64,000 nt of DNA, from the NCBI RefSeq assembly GCF_013343215.1, contig NZ_CP039143.1, forward strand, positions 2,108,001 through 2,172,000, written 5' to 3'. The notes beneath the pieces are model-generated. The model ran no database searches and was not told where the DNA came from. It saw only the letters and a program-made list of their open reading frames with translations. Made by a program: the position numbers and the translations under genes. Of this stretch, positions 1 through 8,214 are shown one piece after another. Each line of letters opens with the position of its first letter. Positions within the stretch are counted from its first letter, which is position 1. The stretch comes from Acinetobacter sp. 10FS3-1. Its GTDB lineage: Bacteria > Pseudomonadota > Gammaproteobacteria > Pseudomonadales > Moraxellaceae.

Positions 1-454
1 TGAGCTTGAGGCCGTCGGTGATCACGAACATCTGGTGGTAGATGATCCGGCATCCATTAAACATCACCGTGCCTTAAATGATATTCTGGCCGCCAATAAC
101 GGTGTGGCTCCTGAGAATTTGCAGGAACAGATTGATGCATGGGAACCAAAAACCGAAGAAGATAAAGAACCCGTCACTGTCGATTTTTCCAAAATGGTGG
201 CCTATCTCTACGGCGAAACCTTGGGGCAGGAAGATGAAGCCTGGTTCCAGGGCAATATTGTCGGCAAAACCACCATGCAATTTATGGCTCAGAACTATAC
301 TTTATACGATGTCACCCTGCTTCATGATGAAGGCCAGCCCGCCACCCTCATCCGGATTGCTACTCGCAATACCGAATATAAGGATTTTGAAATCGGCCAA
401 TATATTCGAGGCAATCTCTGGATTCAGGCCAGTATCTATAAAAAATCAGCATAA
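1..454 (+). CDS. Partial uncharacterised protein, 3' end only
   Basis: The reading frame is open from the left edge (frame starting at base 2) to a TAA at 452-454, so the true start lies outside the window. About 150 C-terminal residues are visible. The segment is acidic and probably soluble, with no membrane segment, and ends in a compact part rich in aromatic and beta-prone residues (around WFQGNIVGK and YTLYDVTLL). I do not recognise a family. A GTG at 35 could be read as a start, but the frame continues upstream without a stop and there is no ribosome binding site before it. A strong hairpin terminator follows directly, so this is the last gene of its transcript. The gene is intact at its 3' end and was not hit by the neighbouring insertion sequences. 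Confidence 0.7.
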   Translation, partial: ELEAVGDHEHLVVDDPASIKHHRALNDILAANNGVAPENLQEQIDAWEPKTEEDKEPVTVDFSKMVAYLYGETLGQEDEAWFQGNIVGKTTMQFMAQNYTLYDVTLLHDEGQPATLIRIATRNTEYKDFEIGQYIRGNLWIQASIYKKSA

Positions 455-463
455 CTTGCAAAG

Positions 464-505
464 AGGAGATATTCACTTATAGCCGAATATCTCCTGATTA
501 TTTTT
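464..505 (+). terminator. Rho-independent terminator after the partial gene
   Basis: A perfect 11-bp stem (AGGAGATATTC at 464-474 with GAATATCTCCT at 485-495) and a 10-nt loop are followed by a T-rich tract. It lies 9 bp after the stop codon of the left-edge gene. Confidence 0.8.
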
Positions 506-581
506 AATTTAATTTTTTCTATTTTCCGATTATTTTTAATGGGTTGATTGAAGCGAAAATAATAGATCTCTTTCATAAATC

Positions 582-1529
582 TTAGATTAGCATTTGAAGT
601 GCAACACCATGTTGTTGCCATAATACCTGACTCGGACTTTTAAAGCCGAGTCTTTTTCTTGGACGATGATTCAAGCGTTGAGTAATTTCTGCAATATAGG
701 CATCCGTATAGTCATTCAAGTCACTGCCTTTTCTAATATATTGTCTGATCAATCCATTCGTATTTTCATTCGTTCCACGCTGCCAGGCGCTATAGGGATC
801 AGCGAAATACCAATCTATATCTAATTCCTGAGCAGCATACTCATGCAGGCTGAACTCTTTACCATTGTCCGCGGTAATTGTTTTTAGATGCGCTTTGATG
901 GGTTCCAATAATCTGATCGTAGCCTGGCAAACTTCCTCAGCCTTGCGCGTGCTGCACTTTTTCAGCCAAAGATAACCTGTCTTCCGATCTACAATTGAAA
1001 CCAGGGATTGTTGGTGATTCTTGCCAACAATCGTATCTATTTCCAAATCACCGAAGCGGGAGCGCTGCTCAATCTCAGCAGGTCGATCGTGAATGCTTTT
1101 GCGGTTTGTCAGTTGGCCACGAGTCTCAACGGAGCCATATTTCCTCTTTCTTTGATTTCTGAAACGTAAGTTGCGGAAGAGCACACCACCTCTGCTTTTA
1201 TCCTGCTGTATAAACCTGTATATGGAATGCAGGCTGACTGAAACATGAGAAGCAATCTGTTCGGGGCTCCATTGGAGATCAAGATAAGCAATGACCTGTA
1301 CCCAAGTATCATAAGGGATTGTTTTGGGATTAGGACAATGCCGTCTGCGAGCTAATTTATTGGCATGTTGAGCGAAATAACCATTCCTTGCCCGATTGCG
1401 TGCTATTTCTCTGGAAATAGTGGAAGGTGAGCGATTTAGCCTCCATGCGATATAACGCTTAGAAAAACCTTCACGTAACAATGTGGAAATCTGATATCTT
1501 TCTTCTTGAGTAAGATGAGTATAGTTCAT
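582..1529 (-). CDS. IS30-family transposase
   Basis: A DDE transposase of about 315 residues, of the usual IS30 length. The N-terminal part carries the IS30 helix-turn-helix (LTQEERYQI, then RSPSTISREI). The catalytic triad is visible in the contexts DLEIDTIVG, TADNGKEF and ENTNGLIRQ. The ATG at 1529 gives the usual start (MNYTHLTQEER); a TTG at 1562 would add 11 residues with no support. The stop codon (582-584) lies outside the left inverted repeat, so the last two or three residues are encoded by flanking IS5 DNA. The enzyme should catalyse excision and insertion of the 591-1618 element. The reading frame is intact. Confidence 0.88.
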   Translation of the reverse strand: MNYTHLTQEERYQISTLLREGFSKRYIAWRLNRSPSTISREIARNRARNGYFAQHANKLARRRHCPNPKTIPYDTWVQVIAYLDLQWSPEQIASHVSVSLHSIYRFIQQDKSRGGVLFRNLRFRNQRKRKYGSVETRGQLTNRKSIHDRPAEIEQRSRFGDLEIDTIVGKNHQQSLVSIVDRKTGYLWLKKCSTRKAEEVCQATIRLLEPIKAHLKTITADNGKEFSLHEYAAQELDIDWYFADPYSAWQRGTNENTNGLIRQYIRKGSDLNDYTDAYIAEITQRLNHRPRKRLGFKSPSQVLWQQHGVALQMLI

Positions 1530-1618
1530 GATGCAACTTTGACTTTGGTCGGTCGGAAGCAAAATGCTAGCTCATCTTGCTTCCTTCCAATAATTTAATC
1601 TCTGTTGCACTTCATTTG
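591..1618 (-). mobile_element. IS30-family insertion sequence nested in the IS5-family element
   Basis: The ends form an imperfect inverted repeat: 591-606 reads CATTTGAAGTGCAACA and the reverse complement of 1603-1618 reads CAAATGAAGTGCAACA. The inner 12 bases, TGAAGTGCAACA, are identical. The length, about 1.03 kb with one transposase gene, fits the IS30 family. If the ends are 591 and 1618, the flanking AG on both sides (589-590, 1619-1620) is a 2-bp target duplication; with slightly shorter ends, TT is equally possible. IS30 elements usually make 2-3 bp duplications. The insertion lies about 26 bp inside the left end of the IS5-family element, so it is the younger event. Confidence 0.8.
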
Positions 1619-1700
1619 AGAATCCAAGAATCAAAAAAAGATCTACTTTTTGCTGCTTATTTATACCAAAGAATTTTTAATATTCATACATAATCTACGG

Positions 1701-2514
1701 ATGAAATACATCGATTCAAAGAAGCTTTCTGAAACACAGTTCAAGCGATATACCGGCATCTCATGGTCAACCTTTGATTTAATGGTTGAGCAATTGAAGA
1801 AACATGTCCCTGCCAAAGGCAGACCGCCTAAGTTAAGCCTGGAAGACCAGGTTCTGCTCTGTCTAAGCTATTGGCGGGAATACCGAACCTTATTTCACGT
1901 TGCGACGAGCTACGGGGTTTCAGAGTCCACAGCCTCAAGAATTGTCCGTCATGTTGAAGACTGCCTGATTCGCTCCAATCTCTTTAATTTACCCAAAGAT
2001 TTACCCGAGGGCGAAGGCATCGATTGGAATGTGGTAATTGTAGATGCCACAGAAATTCCAATCCAAAGGCCTAAAAAAACAGAAGAAAAGCTATAGCGGC
2101 AAGAAAAAGACCCACACCTTCAAAGTACAGGCCATCATTCATTATCAAACTCAAAAAATCCTGAGTTTATGTACCAGTCGTGGTGCCGTACATGATTTCG
2201 AACTCTTCAAACGTAACTTGAATCAGATTCCTGCAGGTGCATTTATCCTTGCGGATAAGGGTTATCAGGGAATTTATACAGTGTATCCAAATAGCTTGTT
2301 GCCATTAAAAGCAAAGAAGCGCTGTAAACTGGATTCCGAACTAAAAATCTATAATCAGCAAATCAATAAAAGAAGAATTGGAATTGAGCATGTATTTGGC
2401 AGTTTGAAAACCTTCAAAATTCTTGCTGAGCGATATCGCAATCGAGGCAAAAGACTGGGATTAAGATTCAATTTAATTGCTGGAATCTATAATTTGGAAC
2501 TGAGTGAAAAATGA
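1701..2514 (+). CDS. IS5-family transposase in two frames (frameshift at an A7 run)
   Basis: The first frame runs 1701-2096 from an ATG (MKYIDSKKLSE) and contains a helix-turn-helix (YGVSESTASRIV) and the first catalytic Asp (VIVDATEIPIQRP). The second frame is open from before 2044 to 2514 and holds the second Asp (LADKGYQGI) and the Glu (RIGIEHVFGSLK). Neither half is complete alone. They join at the run CCTAAAAAAAC (2070-2080). Moving from the first to the second frame needs a +1 shift, or loss of one A, and would give the family-like junction RPKKQKK. This may be programmed frameshifting, transcriptional slippage on the A run, or a simple one-base decay mutation; the sequence alone does not decide. 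Confidence 0.75.
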
Positions 2515-2802
2515 CTTATGAAAGAAATCTAATGAATTTCGGCTTTATTTTACTTTGTTTTATAAAAGCTTTTAAATCCAATGAAGCGTTCTTGTGAATT
2601 TGTTTAATTAGGCTTTTGAGATTATAAAAATTATGAAATTAAAAAACTTAGAATAAATCTTTAGATATTTAACCTGGTTATTTAAACAATACGAACTTTA
2701 ACAAGTTTAGCTCGGAATGTTCTTTATTTAATCAACTTTTTATGATAAAAATACGGTCAACAAATAATGATTTACGATAAATAGATCGGACTATAAATAT
2801 CT

Positions 2803-2943
2803 ATGAAAATCGTGCAAGAAGAAAATTTACAGCAAGTCGAACATCGACTTGGTTCCCGCTATGATCTCGATATGATGTCATGTGTGTTTTTTGCACTGGG
2901 CATGCTGATCTGTGGTTTTATCCTTCATACTTTTATTTTTTAA
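2803..2943 (+). CDS. Small single-pass membrane protein candidate (46 codons)
   Basis: The frame runs from ATG at 2803 to TAA at 2941-2943. The N-terminal half is polar and charged (MKIVQEENLQQVEHRLGSRY). The C-terminal half is one hydrophobic segment rich in Cys, Phe and Leu (about residues 24-46), typical of a small inner-membrane protein. No strong Shine-Dalgarno sequence is present; the best match is the weak CGGA about 13 bp upstream. A hairpin terminator begins 17 bp after the stop, as expected for a real short transcript. I do not recognise the family, and conservation is untested. Confidence 0.45.
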   Translation: MKIVQEENLQQVEHRLGSRYDLDMMSCVFFALGMLICGFILHTFIF

Positions 2944-2960
2944 ACTATAGCTGCACAAAA

Positions 2961-2985
2961 AAACCCGGCCATTGCCGGGTTTCTG
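2961..2985. terminator. Bidirectional terminator between the small ORF and serC
   Basis: The stem AAACCCGGC (2961-2969) pairs with GCCGGGTTT (2974-2982) around a 4-base CATT loop. An A run precedes it and T residues follow, so it can end the rightward small-ORF transcript and the leftward serC transcript. Confidence 0.8.
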
Positions 2986-2996
2986 CTTTTCAGGCA

Positions 2997-4076
2997 TTAA
3001 GCATTGCGTTGAGCGAAGTCATCCATAAAATTCACCAATGCCTGCACCCCTTCCAGAGGAACAGCATTGTAAATGCTGGCGCGCATACCGCCAACTGAAC
3101 GGTGGCCGGCAAGATTCAACAAGTGATTGGCTTCAGCTTCTTTCAGGAACTGTTTTTCAAGTTCTGGATGAGCCAAGGTAAATGGCACATTCATGATTGA
3201 ACGGTTTGCCTTAGCAATCGGATTCGCATAAAAATCGCTGGCATCAATATAGCCATAAAGCAAGTTTGCTTTTTCCATATTCCCTTTATGTATAGCCTCT
3301 ACACCGCCATTTTCTAGCAGCCACTCAAATACCAGACCTGACAGGTACCACGCATAGGTCGATGGAGTATTGACCATAGAGCCATTTTTAGCCTGATCCG
3401 CATATCTCAGGATGCTTGGAATCTCAGGTTTTGCCTGATCCAGCAAGTCTTCACGGATAATCACCAACGTTAAACCGGCAGGACCAATATTCTTTTGCGC
3501 ACCGGCATAAATCAGACCAAATTTAGACACATCCAGTGGCGCAGACAGAATACTTGAAGAGAAGTCACATACCAGTGGCTTATCTGTTTCTGGAATATCC
3601 GCAAATTGCAGACCGCCAATGGTTTCATTGTCGGCATAATGCACATAAGCTGCGTCATCAGACAATGTCCATTCGCTTTGTGCGCTAATGGCATATTTAC
3701 CCTCAATCTGGGTACCAGCTTCAACGACATTAATATCGCCATAGCGCTTTGCTTCTTTCAGGGCTTTTTCAGACCAGATCCCCGTGTGAATATAGTCAGC
3801 TTTGTTTTTTTTACCTAGCAAATTCAAAGGGATCGCCGAGAATTGTAAGGATGCTCCACCCTGCAAAAATAATACTTTATAATTTTCAGGAATATTCATG
3901 AGCTTACGTAAATCAGCTTCTGCTTTTTCAGCCACCGCAACATAGTCGGCACTACGGTGACTCATTTCCATGATCGAAAGCCCCTTACCGTGCCAGTCCA
4001 GCATTTCAGCTTGAGCTTTTTCAAGAACGGCAGTAGGTAATGCAGCAGGACCAGCACAGAAGTTGTACGCGCGCAT
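2997..4076 (-). CDS. serC: Phosphoserine aminotransferase SerC
   Basis: A PLP enzyme of 359 residues that transaminates 3-phosphohydroxypyruvate to phosphoserine in serine synthesis, and the 3-hydroxy-2-oxo-4-phosphobutanoate intermediate in PLP synthesis. The start MRAYNFCAGPAALP and the PLP-lysine motif GAQKNIGPAG (Lys195) are diagnostic. The ATG at 4076 is preceded by AAAGGA at good spacing; the upstream start at 4103 would add nine residues and is not supported. The gene appears monocistronic, ending at the hairpin near 2970. Its PLP-pathway partner pdxB is also in this window, near 40 kb. Confidence 0.96.
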   Translation of the reverse strand: MRAYNFCAGPAALPTAVLEKAQAEMLDWHGKGLSIMEMSHRSADYVAVAEKAEADLRKLMNIPENYKVLFLQGGASLQFSAIPLNLLGKKNKADYIHTGIWSEKALKEAKRYGDINVVEAGTQIEGKYAISAQSEWTLSDDAAYVHYADNETIGGLQFADIPETDKPLVCDFSSSILSAPLDVSKFGLIYAGAQKNIGPAGLTLVIIREDLLDQAKPEIPSILRYADQAKNGSMVNTPSTYAWYLSGLVFEWLLENGGVEAIHKGNMEKANLLYGYIDASDFYANPIAKANRSIMNVPFTLAHPELEKQFLKEAEANHLLNLAGHRSVGGMRASIYNAVPLEGVQALVNFMDDFAQRNA

Positions 4077-4513
4077 GATTTTTCCTTTCAGAGTGAAACA
4101 CAATAAAATGATGGCATTTAACCATATATCAGCCTTCCTTGCACAAAATTATTTCAATCCAGGAAGTGAAATACAGTCAAAAAATCAATCTAGATTCAAA
4201 GGATAATTTGAATTTTTTCCATTTTTAGTTTTTAAATTCATGATTTCACTGCATAGAAGTTATATAGATAAAATATGGCCGCACTCAACTCTGAACTTAT
4301 TTTAGGATCGGGGGAAGTTTGGGAATAGAAATAGTATAATTTTTCAATTTGTGCTTGTTTAGACACGATCAGGGTAACAATCAAAGTAGACCATTTAAAC
4401 GGGATCGGTTTCAATTACAACAATACTACAACTTTACTGTCGCCTGTCTTGCAAATACTTGATTTATAATTCAGCCTAGACTGATTTAATGTGACTTTTA
4501 CATCACTAACTTG
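4077..4513. other. Intergenic region between divergent serC and the TolC-like gene
   Basis: 437 bp of AT-rich DNA that must hold the promoters of serC (leftward) and the export cluster (rightward). A TTATAAT-like string near 4462 could be a -10 element for the TolC-like gene, but no convincing -35 goes with it. I see no open reading frame, RNA gene or repeat here. Confidence 0.5.
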
Positions 4514-5977
4514 ATGAACATGAAGAAAAATAAACCATATGTCTGCTGGGGTTTTAGTGTGCTTGCATTCATGATGTATGGCAGTTTTAGCTATGCACAA
4601 AACATCAGCTTTCAGGATGCAGAACGACAATTGCTACAGCGCTCTTATTCGGGTCAGGCTTTTCAAAGCCTTGAGCAGGCTTCTAAACTGGAAGCCGAAG
4701 CGATTAAAGGAATTGGATTACCACGTATCGACCTTAATGTCCGGGCCTATGCCTTTCGCAATGAATTAGACATTCCTTTAGGGGCGGTTAAAAATAATCT
4801 TGAGCAGTCTCTGAGCAGTGGTTTAAATAATAAGATTGATGAGTTTAATTTAGACCAGAGTATCGCTGACCCGCTTAAAGAAAGCCTGAAACAACCTATT
4901 CGGGATGGCGTGGGTTTAATTCCAGATTCAACCAATGTAGTGCTTGAAGACCAAGTGGTCCGCCCTAGTGTTTCAGTGATGATGCCACTTTATACCGGTG
5001 GACTGACCCGCAGTGCCAAAGAGGTTGCCACGATTCAAGCTGGACGCAGTGAACTGAGCAATCAGCAACAGCAAGATACACAGCGCTTTGAACTGATTCA
5101 GGCCTATTTTAGTGTACAACTGCAAAAGCAGTTATTAGAGGCAGCGCGTTTTAACTCAAATGCCATGCAACAACATTATCGCAATGCCCTGAAAATGGAA
5201 CAGCAGGGATTTATTAGCAAAGGGCAGCGTATGCAGTTTGAAGTGGCGCGTAATAATGCTGATCGAACCCAGCAAAATACTCAGGCTAATCTGAATGCTG
5301 CACTGTTCCAGTTGAACAACTTATTGCGGGACAATACTATTACCGAGTTGAGCACACCTTTATTTGTCAATCGGGCTGAACCACAAAATGTAAATATCCT
5401 GCTCAGCAGTTTTAGCCAGAATTCACCTTTAATTAAAAAAATGAAACTGGATACCGAACTGGCCAAAACCAATGTCAAAGCCCAGCAGGCAGCTCAAAAG
5501 CCAAATGTCTTTGCCTTTGGCGAATACAGTCTGGACGCACAGCAAAACTGGATTGTTGGGGTTGCAGCACGTTATAACTTGTTTTCCGGCATTGATAAAA
5601 ACAAGAATATTCAAGCTGCCGAACTGAAACGTTATGCTGCCGAACTGATGACAGCACGTACACAGCAGGAAGTTGAAAACCTGATTTATAAATCGTTTAG
5701 TGAAGCAGTCAGTGCCCAGCAAAGCGATGTTTTATTACAACAAAATATGAAAGCAGCTCTGGAAAACTTGCGTATTCAAGAATTGTCTTTTAAGGAAGAT
5801 GTCGGCACTGCAACTCAGGTGATTGATGCACAAAATATGCTGAGCAGCTTAAAGGCAGAGACAGCATTAAATGCTTATAAGTATGTCATCTCCCTCGCCA
5901 CATTATTACAAAGTCATGGCTCTATTGCTGAGTTTCCAGACTATATGCAGCATGCCAATACTCACTATATTCGTTAA
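4514..5977 (+). CDS. TolC-family outer membrane efflux protein
   Basis: About 487 residues. A signal peptide ends near residue 28 (YGSFSYA before QNISF). The rest is the long alpha-helical, Gln/Ala/Asn-rich sequence of TolC-type channels, with the internal repeat typical of the OEP domain (for example TGGLTRSAKEVATIQAG and the later YNLFSGIDKNKN, each in the 'YNLFSGG' type of site). It should form the outer-membrane exit duct of a tripartite exporter. ATG 4514 (or 4520) is preferred over the TTG at 4511. It is the first gene of a tightly spaced four-gene unit: its TAA overlaps the ATG of the HlyD-like gene by one base, so the two are probably translationally coupled. Confidence 0.9.
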   Translation: MNMKKNKPYVCWGFSVLAFMMYGSFSYAQNISFQDAERQLLQRSYSGQAFQSLEQASKLEAEAIKGIGLPRIDLNVRAYAFRNELDIPLGAVKNNLEQSLSSGLNNKIDEFNLDQSIADPLKESLKQPIRDGVGLIPDSTNVVLEDQVVRPSVSVMMPLYTGGLTRSAKEVATIQAGRSELSNQQQQDTQRFELIQAYFSVQLQKQLLEAARFNSNAMQQHYRNALKMEQQGFISKGQRMQFEVARNNADRTQQNTQANLNAALFQLNNLLRDNTITELSTPLFVNRAEPQNVNILLSSFSQNSPLIKKMKLDTELAKTNVKAQQAAQKPNVFAFGEYSLDAQQNWIVGVAARYNLFSGIDKNKNIQAAELKRYAAELMTARTQQEVENLIYKSFSEAVSAQQSDVLLQQNMKAALENLRIQELSFKEDVGTATQVIDAQNMLSSLKAETALNAYKYVISLATLLQSHGSIAEFPDYMQHANTHYIR

Positions 5978-7071
5978 TGGAGCCAAATATGACTGATGAG
6001 CAAAAGCCTGATCCTCCGGTTAATGAACCTGCTTCAAAAGTAGCACACAACAATCAAACTGAAGAAAATCCTGCCGAAGCAAAACAGAAAAAGTCTGGCA
6101 AGAAATATCTGCTGGGCAGCTTGATTCTGGTCATTCTGGTTTTGATTGGATTTGGCCTCTGGAAGACCTATCAACCTAAAGCGCTCGAACTGCAAGGCCG
6201 GGTTGAAGCGGAAACAGTGCAGGTTGCGACCAAAGTTCCAAGCCGGATTGAAAGGATCTATGTACACGAAGGTGATGAAGTAAAGAAAGGTCAGGTACTG
6301 GTTAAGTTACATAGTCCTGAAATTGAAGCGAAAAAACAGCAGGCACTCGCCACTTTGCAGTCTGCCCTAGCCCTCCAATCCACCGCAGAACGCGGTTCAC
6401 AGGACGAAAATATTGCTTCTCTGCATGCCAACTGGCAATCACTGAAAGCGCAAGAACAGCTGGCAAAAACCTCCTATCAGCGGGGGGCAAACCTGTTTAA
6501 AGAAGGAGTGATTTCCCGTCAGCGCCGCGATGAACTGTATGCAGCATCACAGTCGGCCACACAAATGACTGAAGCGGCCTATCAGCAATATATCCGCGCC
6601 AAACGTGGCAGTACACCGCAGCAAAAAAGTTCAGCCGATGCACAGGTGGACATCGCCCGGGCAGCGGTAGCCGAAGCCAATGCCCTTGAGGCAGAAACTG
6701 AATTACTGGCACCGATCGATGCCACGGTATCCAAAACCTATGGCAATGTTTCGGAGCTGGTCGCAACTGCTGTACCTCTGGTCAGCCTGATTTCGGCAGA
6801 ACGCTGGGTCAGTCTGAATATCCGTGAAGATCAATATGCTTCTTTACACGAAAAAAAGCAGCTCGAAGGTTATATCCCGGCCCTTAATAAAACCGCGAAC
6901 TTTAATGTAAAAAGTATCAGTGCTGAAGGTGAGTTTGCCACGATCAAGACTACCCGCCAAACTGGCGGTTATGATGTGCGCAGTTTTAAAGTTCATCTCG
7001 TGCCTGCCGCCAAAATTCCAGAACTGAAAGTCGGCATGAGTGTATTGTTTAAACTGCAAGAGCCGAAATAA
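5977..7071 (+). CDS. HlyD-family membrane fusion (periplasmic adaptor) protein
   Basis: 364 residues: a charged cytoplasmic N-terminus, one membrane anchor at about residues 43-63 (YLLGSLILVILVLIGFG), a biotinyl-lipoyl-like segment (VATKVPSRIERIYVHEGDEVKKGQVLV), a Gln/Ala-rich coiled-coil hairpin (about 110-215), and a beta-barrel C-terminal part. This is the layout of YhiI/EmrA-like adaptors that link an inner-membrane pump to TolC. The ATG at 5977 overlaps the preceding stop (TAATG); an in-frame ATG at 5989 is an alternative. The adjacent ABC-2 permeases are the expected pump partners. Confidence 0.92.
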   Translation: MEPNMTDEQKPDPPVNEPASKVAHNNQTEENPAEAKQKKSGKKYLLGSLILVILVLIGFGLWKTYQPKALELQGRVEAETVQVATKVPSRIERIYVHEGDEVKKGQVLVKLHSPEIEAKKQQALATLQSALALQSTAERGSQDENIASLHANWQSLKAQEQLAKTSYQRGANLFKEGVISRQRRDELYAASQSATQMTEAAYQQYIRAKRGSTPQQKSSADAQVDIARAAVAEANALEAETELLAPIDATVSKTYGNVSELVATAVPLVSLISAERWVSLNIREDQYASLHEKKQLEGYIPALNKTANFNVKSISAEGEFATIKTTRQTGGYDVRSFKVHLVPAAKIPELKVGMSVLFKLQEPK

Positions 7072-8214
7072 ATGGCAACTGGATTCTGGGCCGGCATTCA
7101 GCGTGAATTAGCCTATTTATATAGAGAAAAATGGGATCTGGCACTGGTCTTGCTGGCCCCTGCCTGCATTTTAATTTTATTCGGCAGCATGTTTGCCAAA
7201 GGCAAACCTGATCATTTACCGATTGCTATTATTGACCAAGATCAAAGCAGCCTGAGTACTCAGATTTATGATCATTTATCTCTGAATTCTACTCTGCGAG
7301 TGTATAGCGTTTCTGATCAGAGCGTTGAGGTTGAAAAACTGCTCAACCAGAATAAAATCTGGGGCTACATCCATATTCCTACAGGTGCTGAACAGCGACT
7401 GGTCCAGGCACAAAATGCCGAAATCAGTATTGCCTTTAATCAGAGCTATTTCAGTATCGGCAATACCATTTCTTCAGCCATGTTACTCAGTACACTACAG
7501 GCAATGGCTGAGTTTACCGGAAAACAGTATCTGGGCAATACTCTGCCTGATCTGGATGCACCAACACCGAATATTAAAATTTCTCCACTTTATAACCCGC
7601 AGCTGAATTATGAGTTTTATCTGGAACCGTATATGGTTCCGGCGATTCTGCATTTGCTCTTGTGTTGCTGTGTGGCTTTTTCAGTAGGTCAGGAGCTCAA
7701 GCGGCATACTTTTCATCATTGGATTAATAAACAGAATCTCTGGTCAGCCCTTCTCTCTAAGAATCTGGTCTATGTGGCGATCTTCTGTCTCTGGACCTGG
7801 GCCTGGATGTTGTGGATGGTTGAGTTCCGCGGCTGGTTTATTGCCGGCTCATTCTGGCTGATTGTATTGGCTCAAATCTTATTCTATAGCGCCTATGCCT
7901 TTATCAGTAGCGCGGTCGTACTCGCTACGCAGGACCTGACCAAATCTTTTGGCCTACTCGCGGTCTATGGTGGTTCATCGCTCAGTTTTGCCGGTGTGAC
8001 TTTACCCTTAAATAATGCCCCGCTGTTTACCCAGTTCTGGGCCCATATTATTCCTTATACACCTTATGCCAAATTACAAACCGAGCAATGGGTGATTGGC
8101 AGTCCTCTAGCTATTTCACTGCAACCGATGTTAATACTGATAGTCTATGTACTGCTTTACGCCGGACTGGCCTATATTTTTTTAAAGAAGACCGCTAAAG
8201 GAGTGTCGACATGA
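7072..8214 (+). CDS. ABC-2 type transporter permease (YhhJ/YbhR-like)
   Basis: 380 residues with the ABC2_membrane_3 layout: one N-terminal membrane helix (about 22-42, LALVLLAPACILILFGSMF), a large periplasmic domain starting at the IAIIDQDQSSLS motif, then about five C-terminal membrane helices (from about residue 185). The start codon directly follows the stop of the HlyD-like gene, and the 3' end overlaps the next permease by four bases (ATGA). Relatives normally work with a cytoplasmic ATPase such as RbbA or YbhF, but none is encoded nearby. Substrate unknown. Confidence 0.9.
   Translation: MATGFWAGIQRELAYLYREKWDLALVLLAPACILILFGSMFAKGKPDHLPIAIIDQDQSSLSTQIYDHLSLNSTLRVYSVSDQSVEVEKLLNQNKIWGYIHIPTGAEQRLVQAQNAEISIAFNQSYFSIGNTISSAMLLSTLQAMAEFTGKQYLGNTLPDLDAPTPNIKISPLYNPQLNYEFYLEPYMVPAILHLLLCCCVAFSVGQELKRHTFHHWINKQNLWSALLSKNLVYVAIFCLWTWAWMLWMVEFRGWFIAGSFWLIVLAQILFYSAYAFISSAVVLATQDLTKSFGLLAVYGGSSLSFAGVTLPLNNAPLFTQFWAHIIPYTPYAKLQTEQWVIGSPLAISLQPMLILIVYVLLYAGLAYIFLKKTAKGVST

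Larger units (their letters stand above)
565..2529 (+). mobile_element. IS5-family insertion sequence, interrupted by an IS30-family element
   Basis: The left terminal repeat (TAGATCTCTTTCATAAATC, 563-581) matches the reverse complement of 2513-2531 (TAGATTTCTTTCATAAGTC) at 17 of 19 positions. The outermost TA on each side is probably the target duplication, giving an element of 565-2529. Without the inserted IS30 element it would be about 0.94 kb, which is normal for the IS5 family (IS427-like group). The transposase is encoded at 1701-2514 in two frames. The left end of the element is separated from the rest by the 1.03-kb IS30-type insertion, so mobility in its present form is doubtful although both ends remain. 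Boundaries are certain to a few bases only. Confidence 0.8.

Noticed and set aside
565..2529. Composite transposon with cargo
   Set aside because: The two IS elements are of different families and one is inside the other; they enclose no cargo gene.
2880..3098. 72-codon plus-strand frame crossing into the serC end
   Set aside because: It runs through the terminator and antisense to serC; the 46-codon frame at 2803-2943 in another phase explains the region better.
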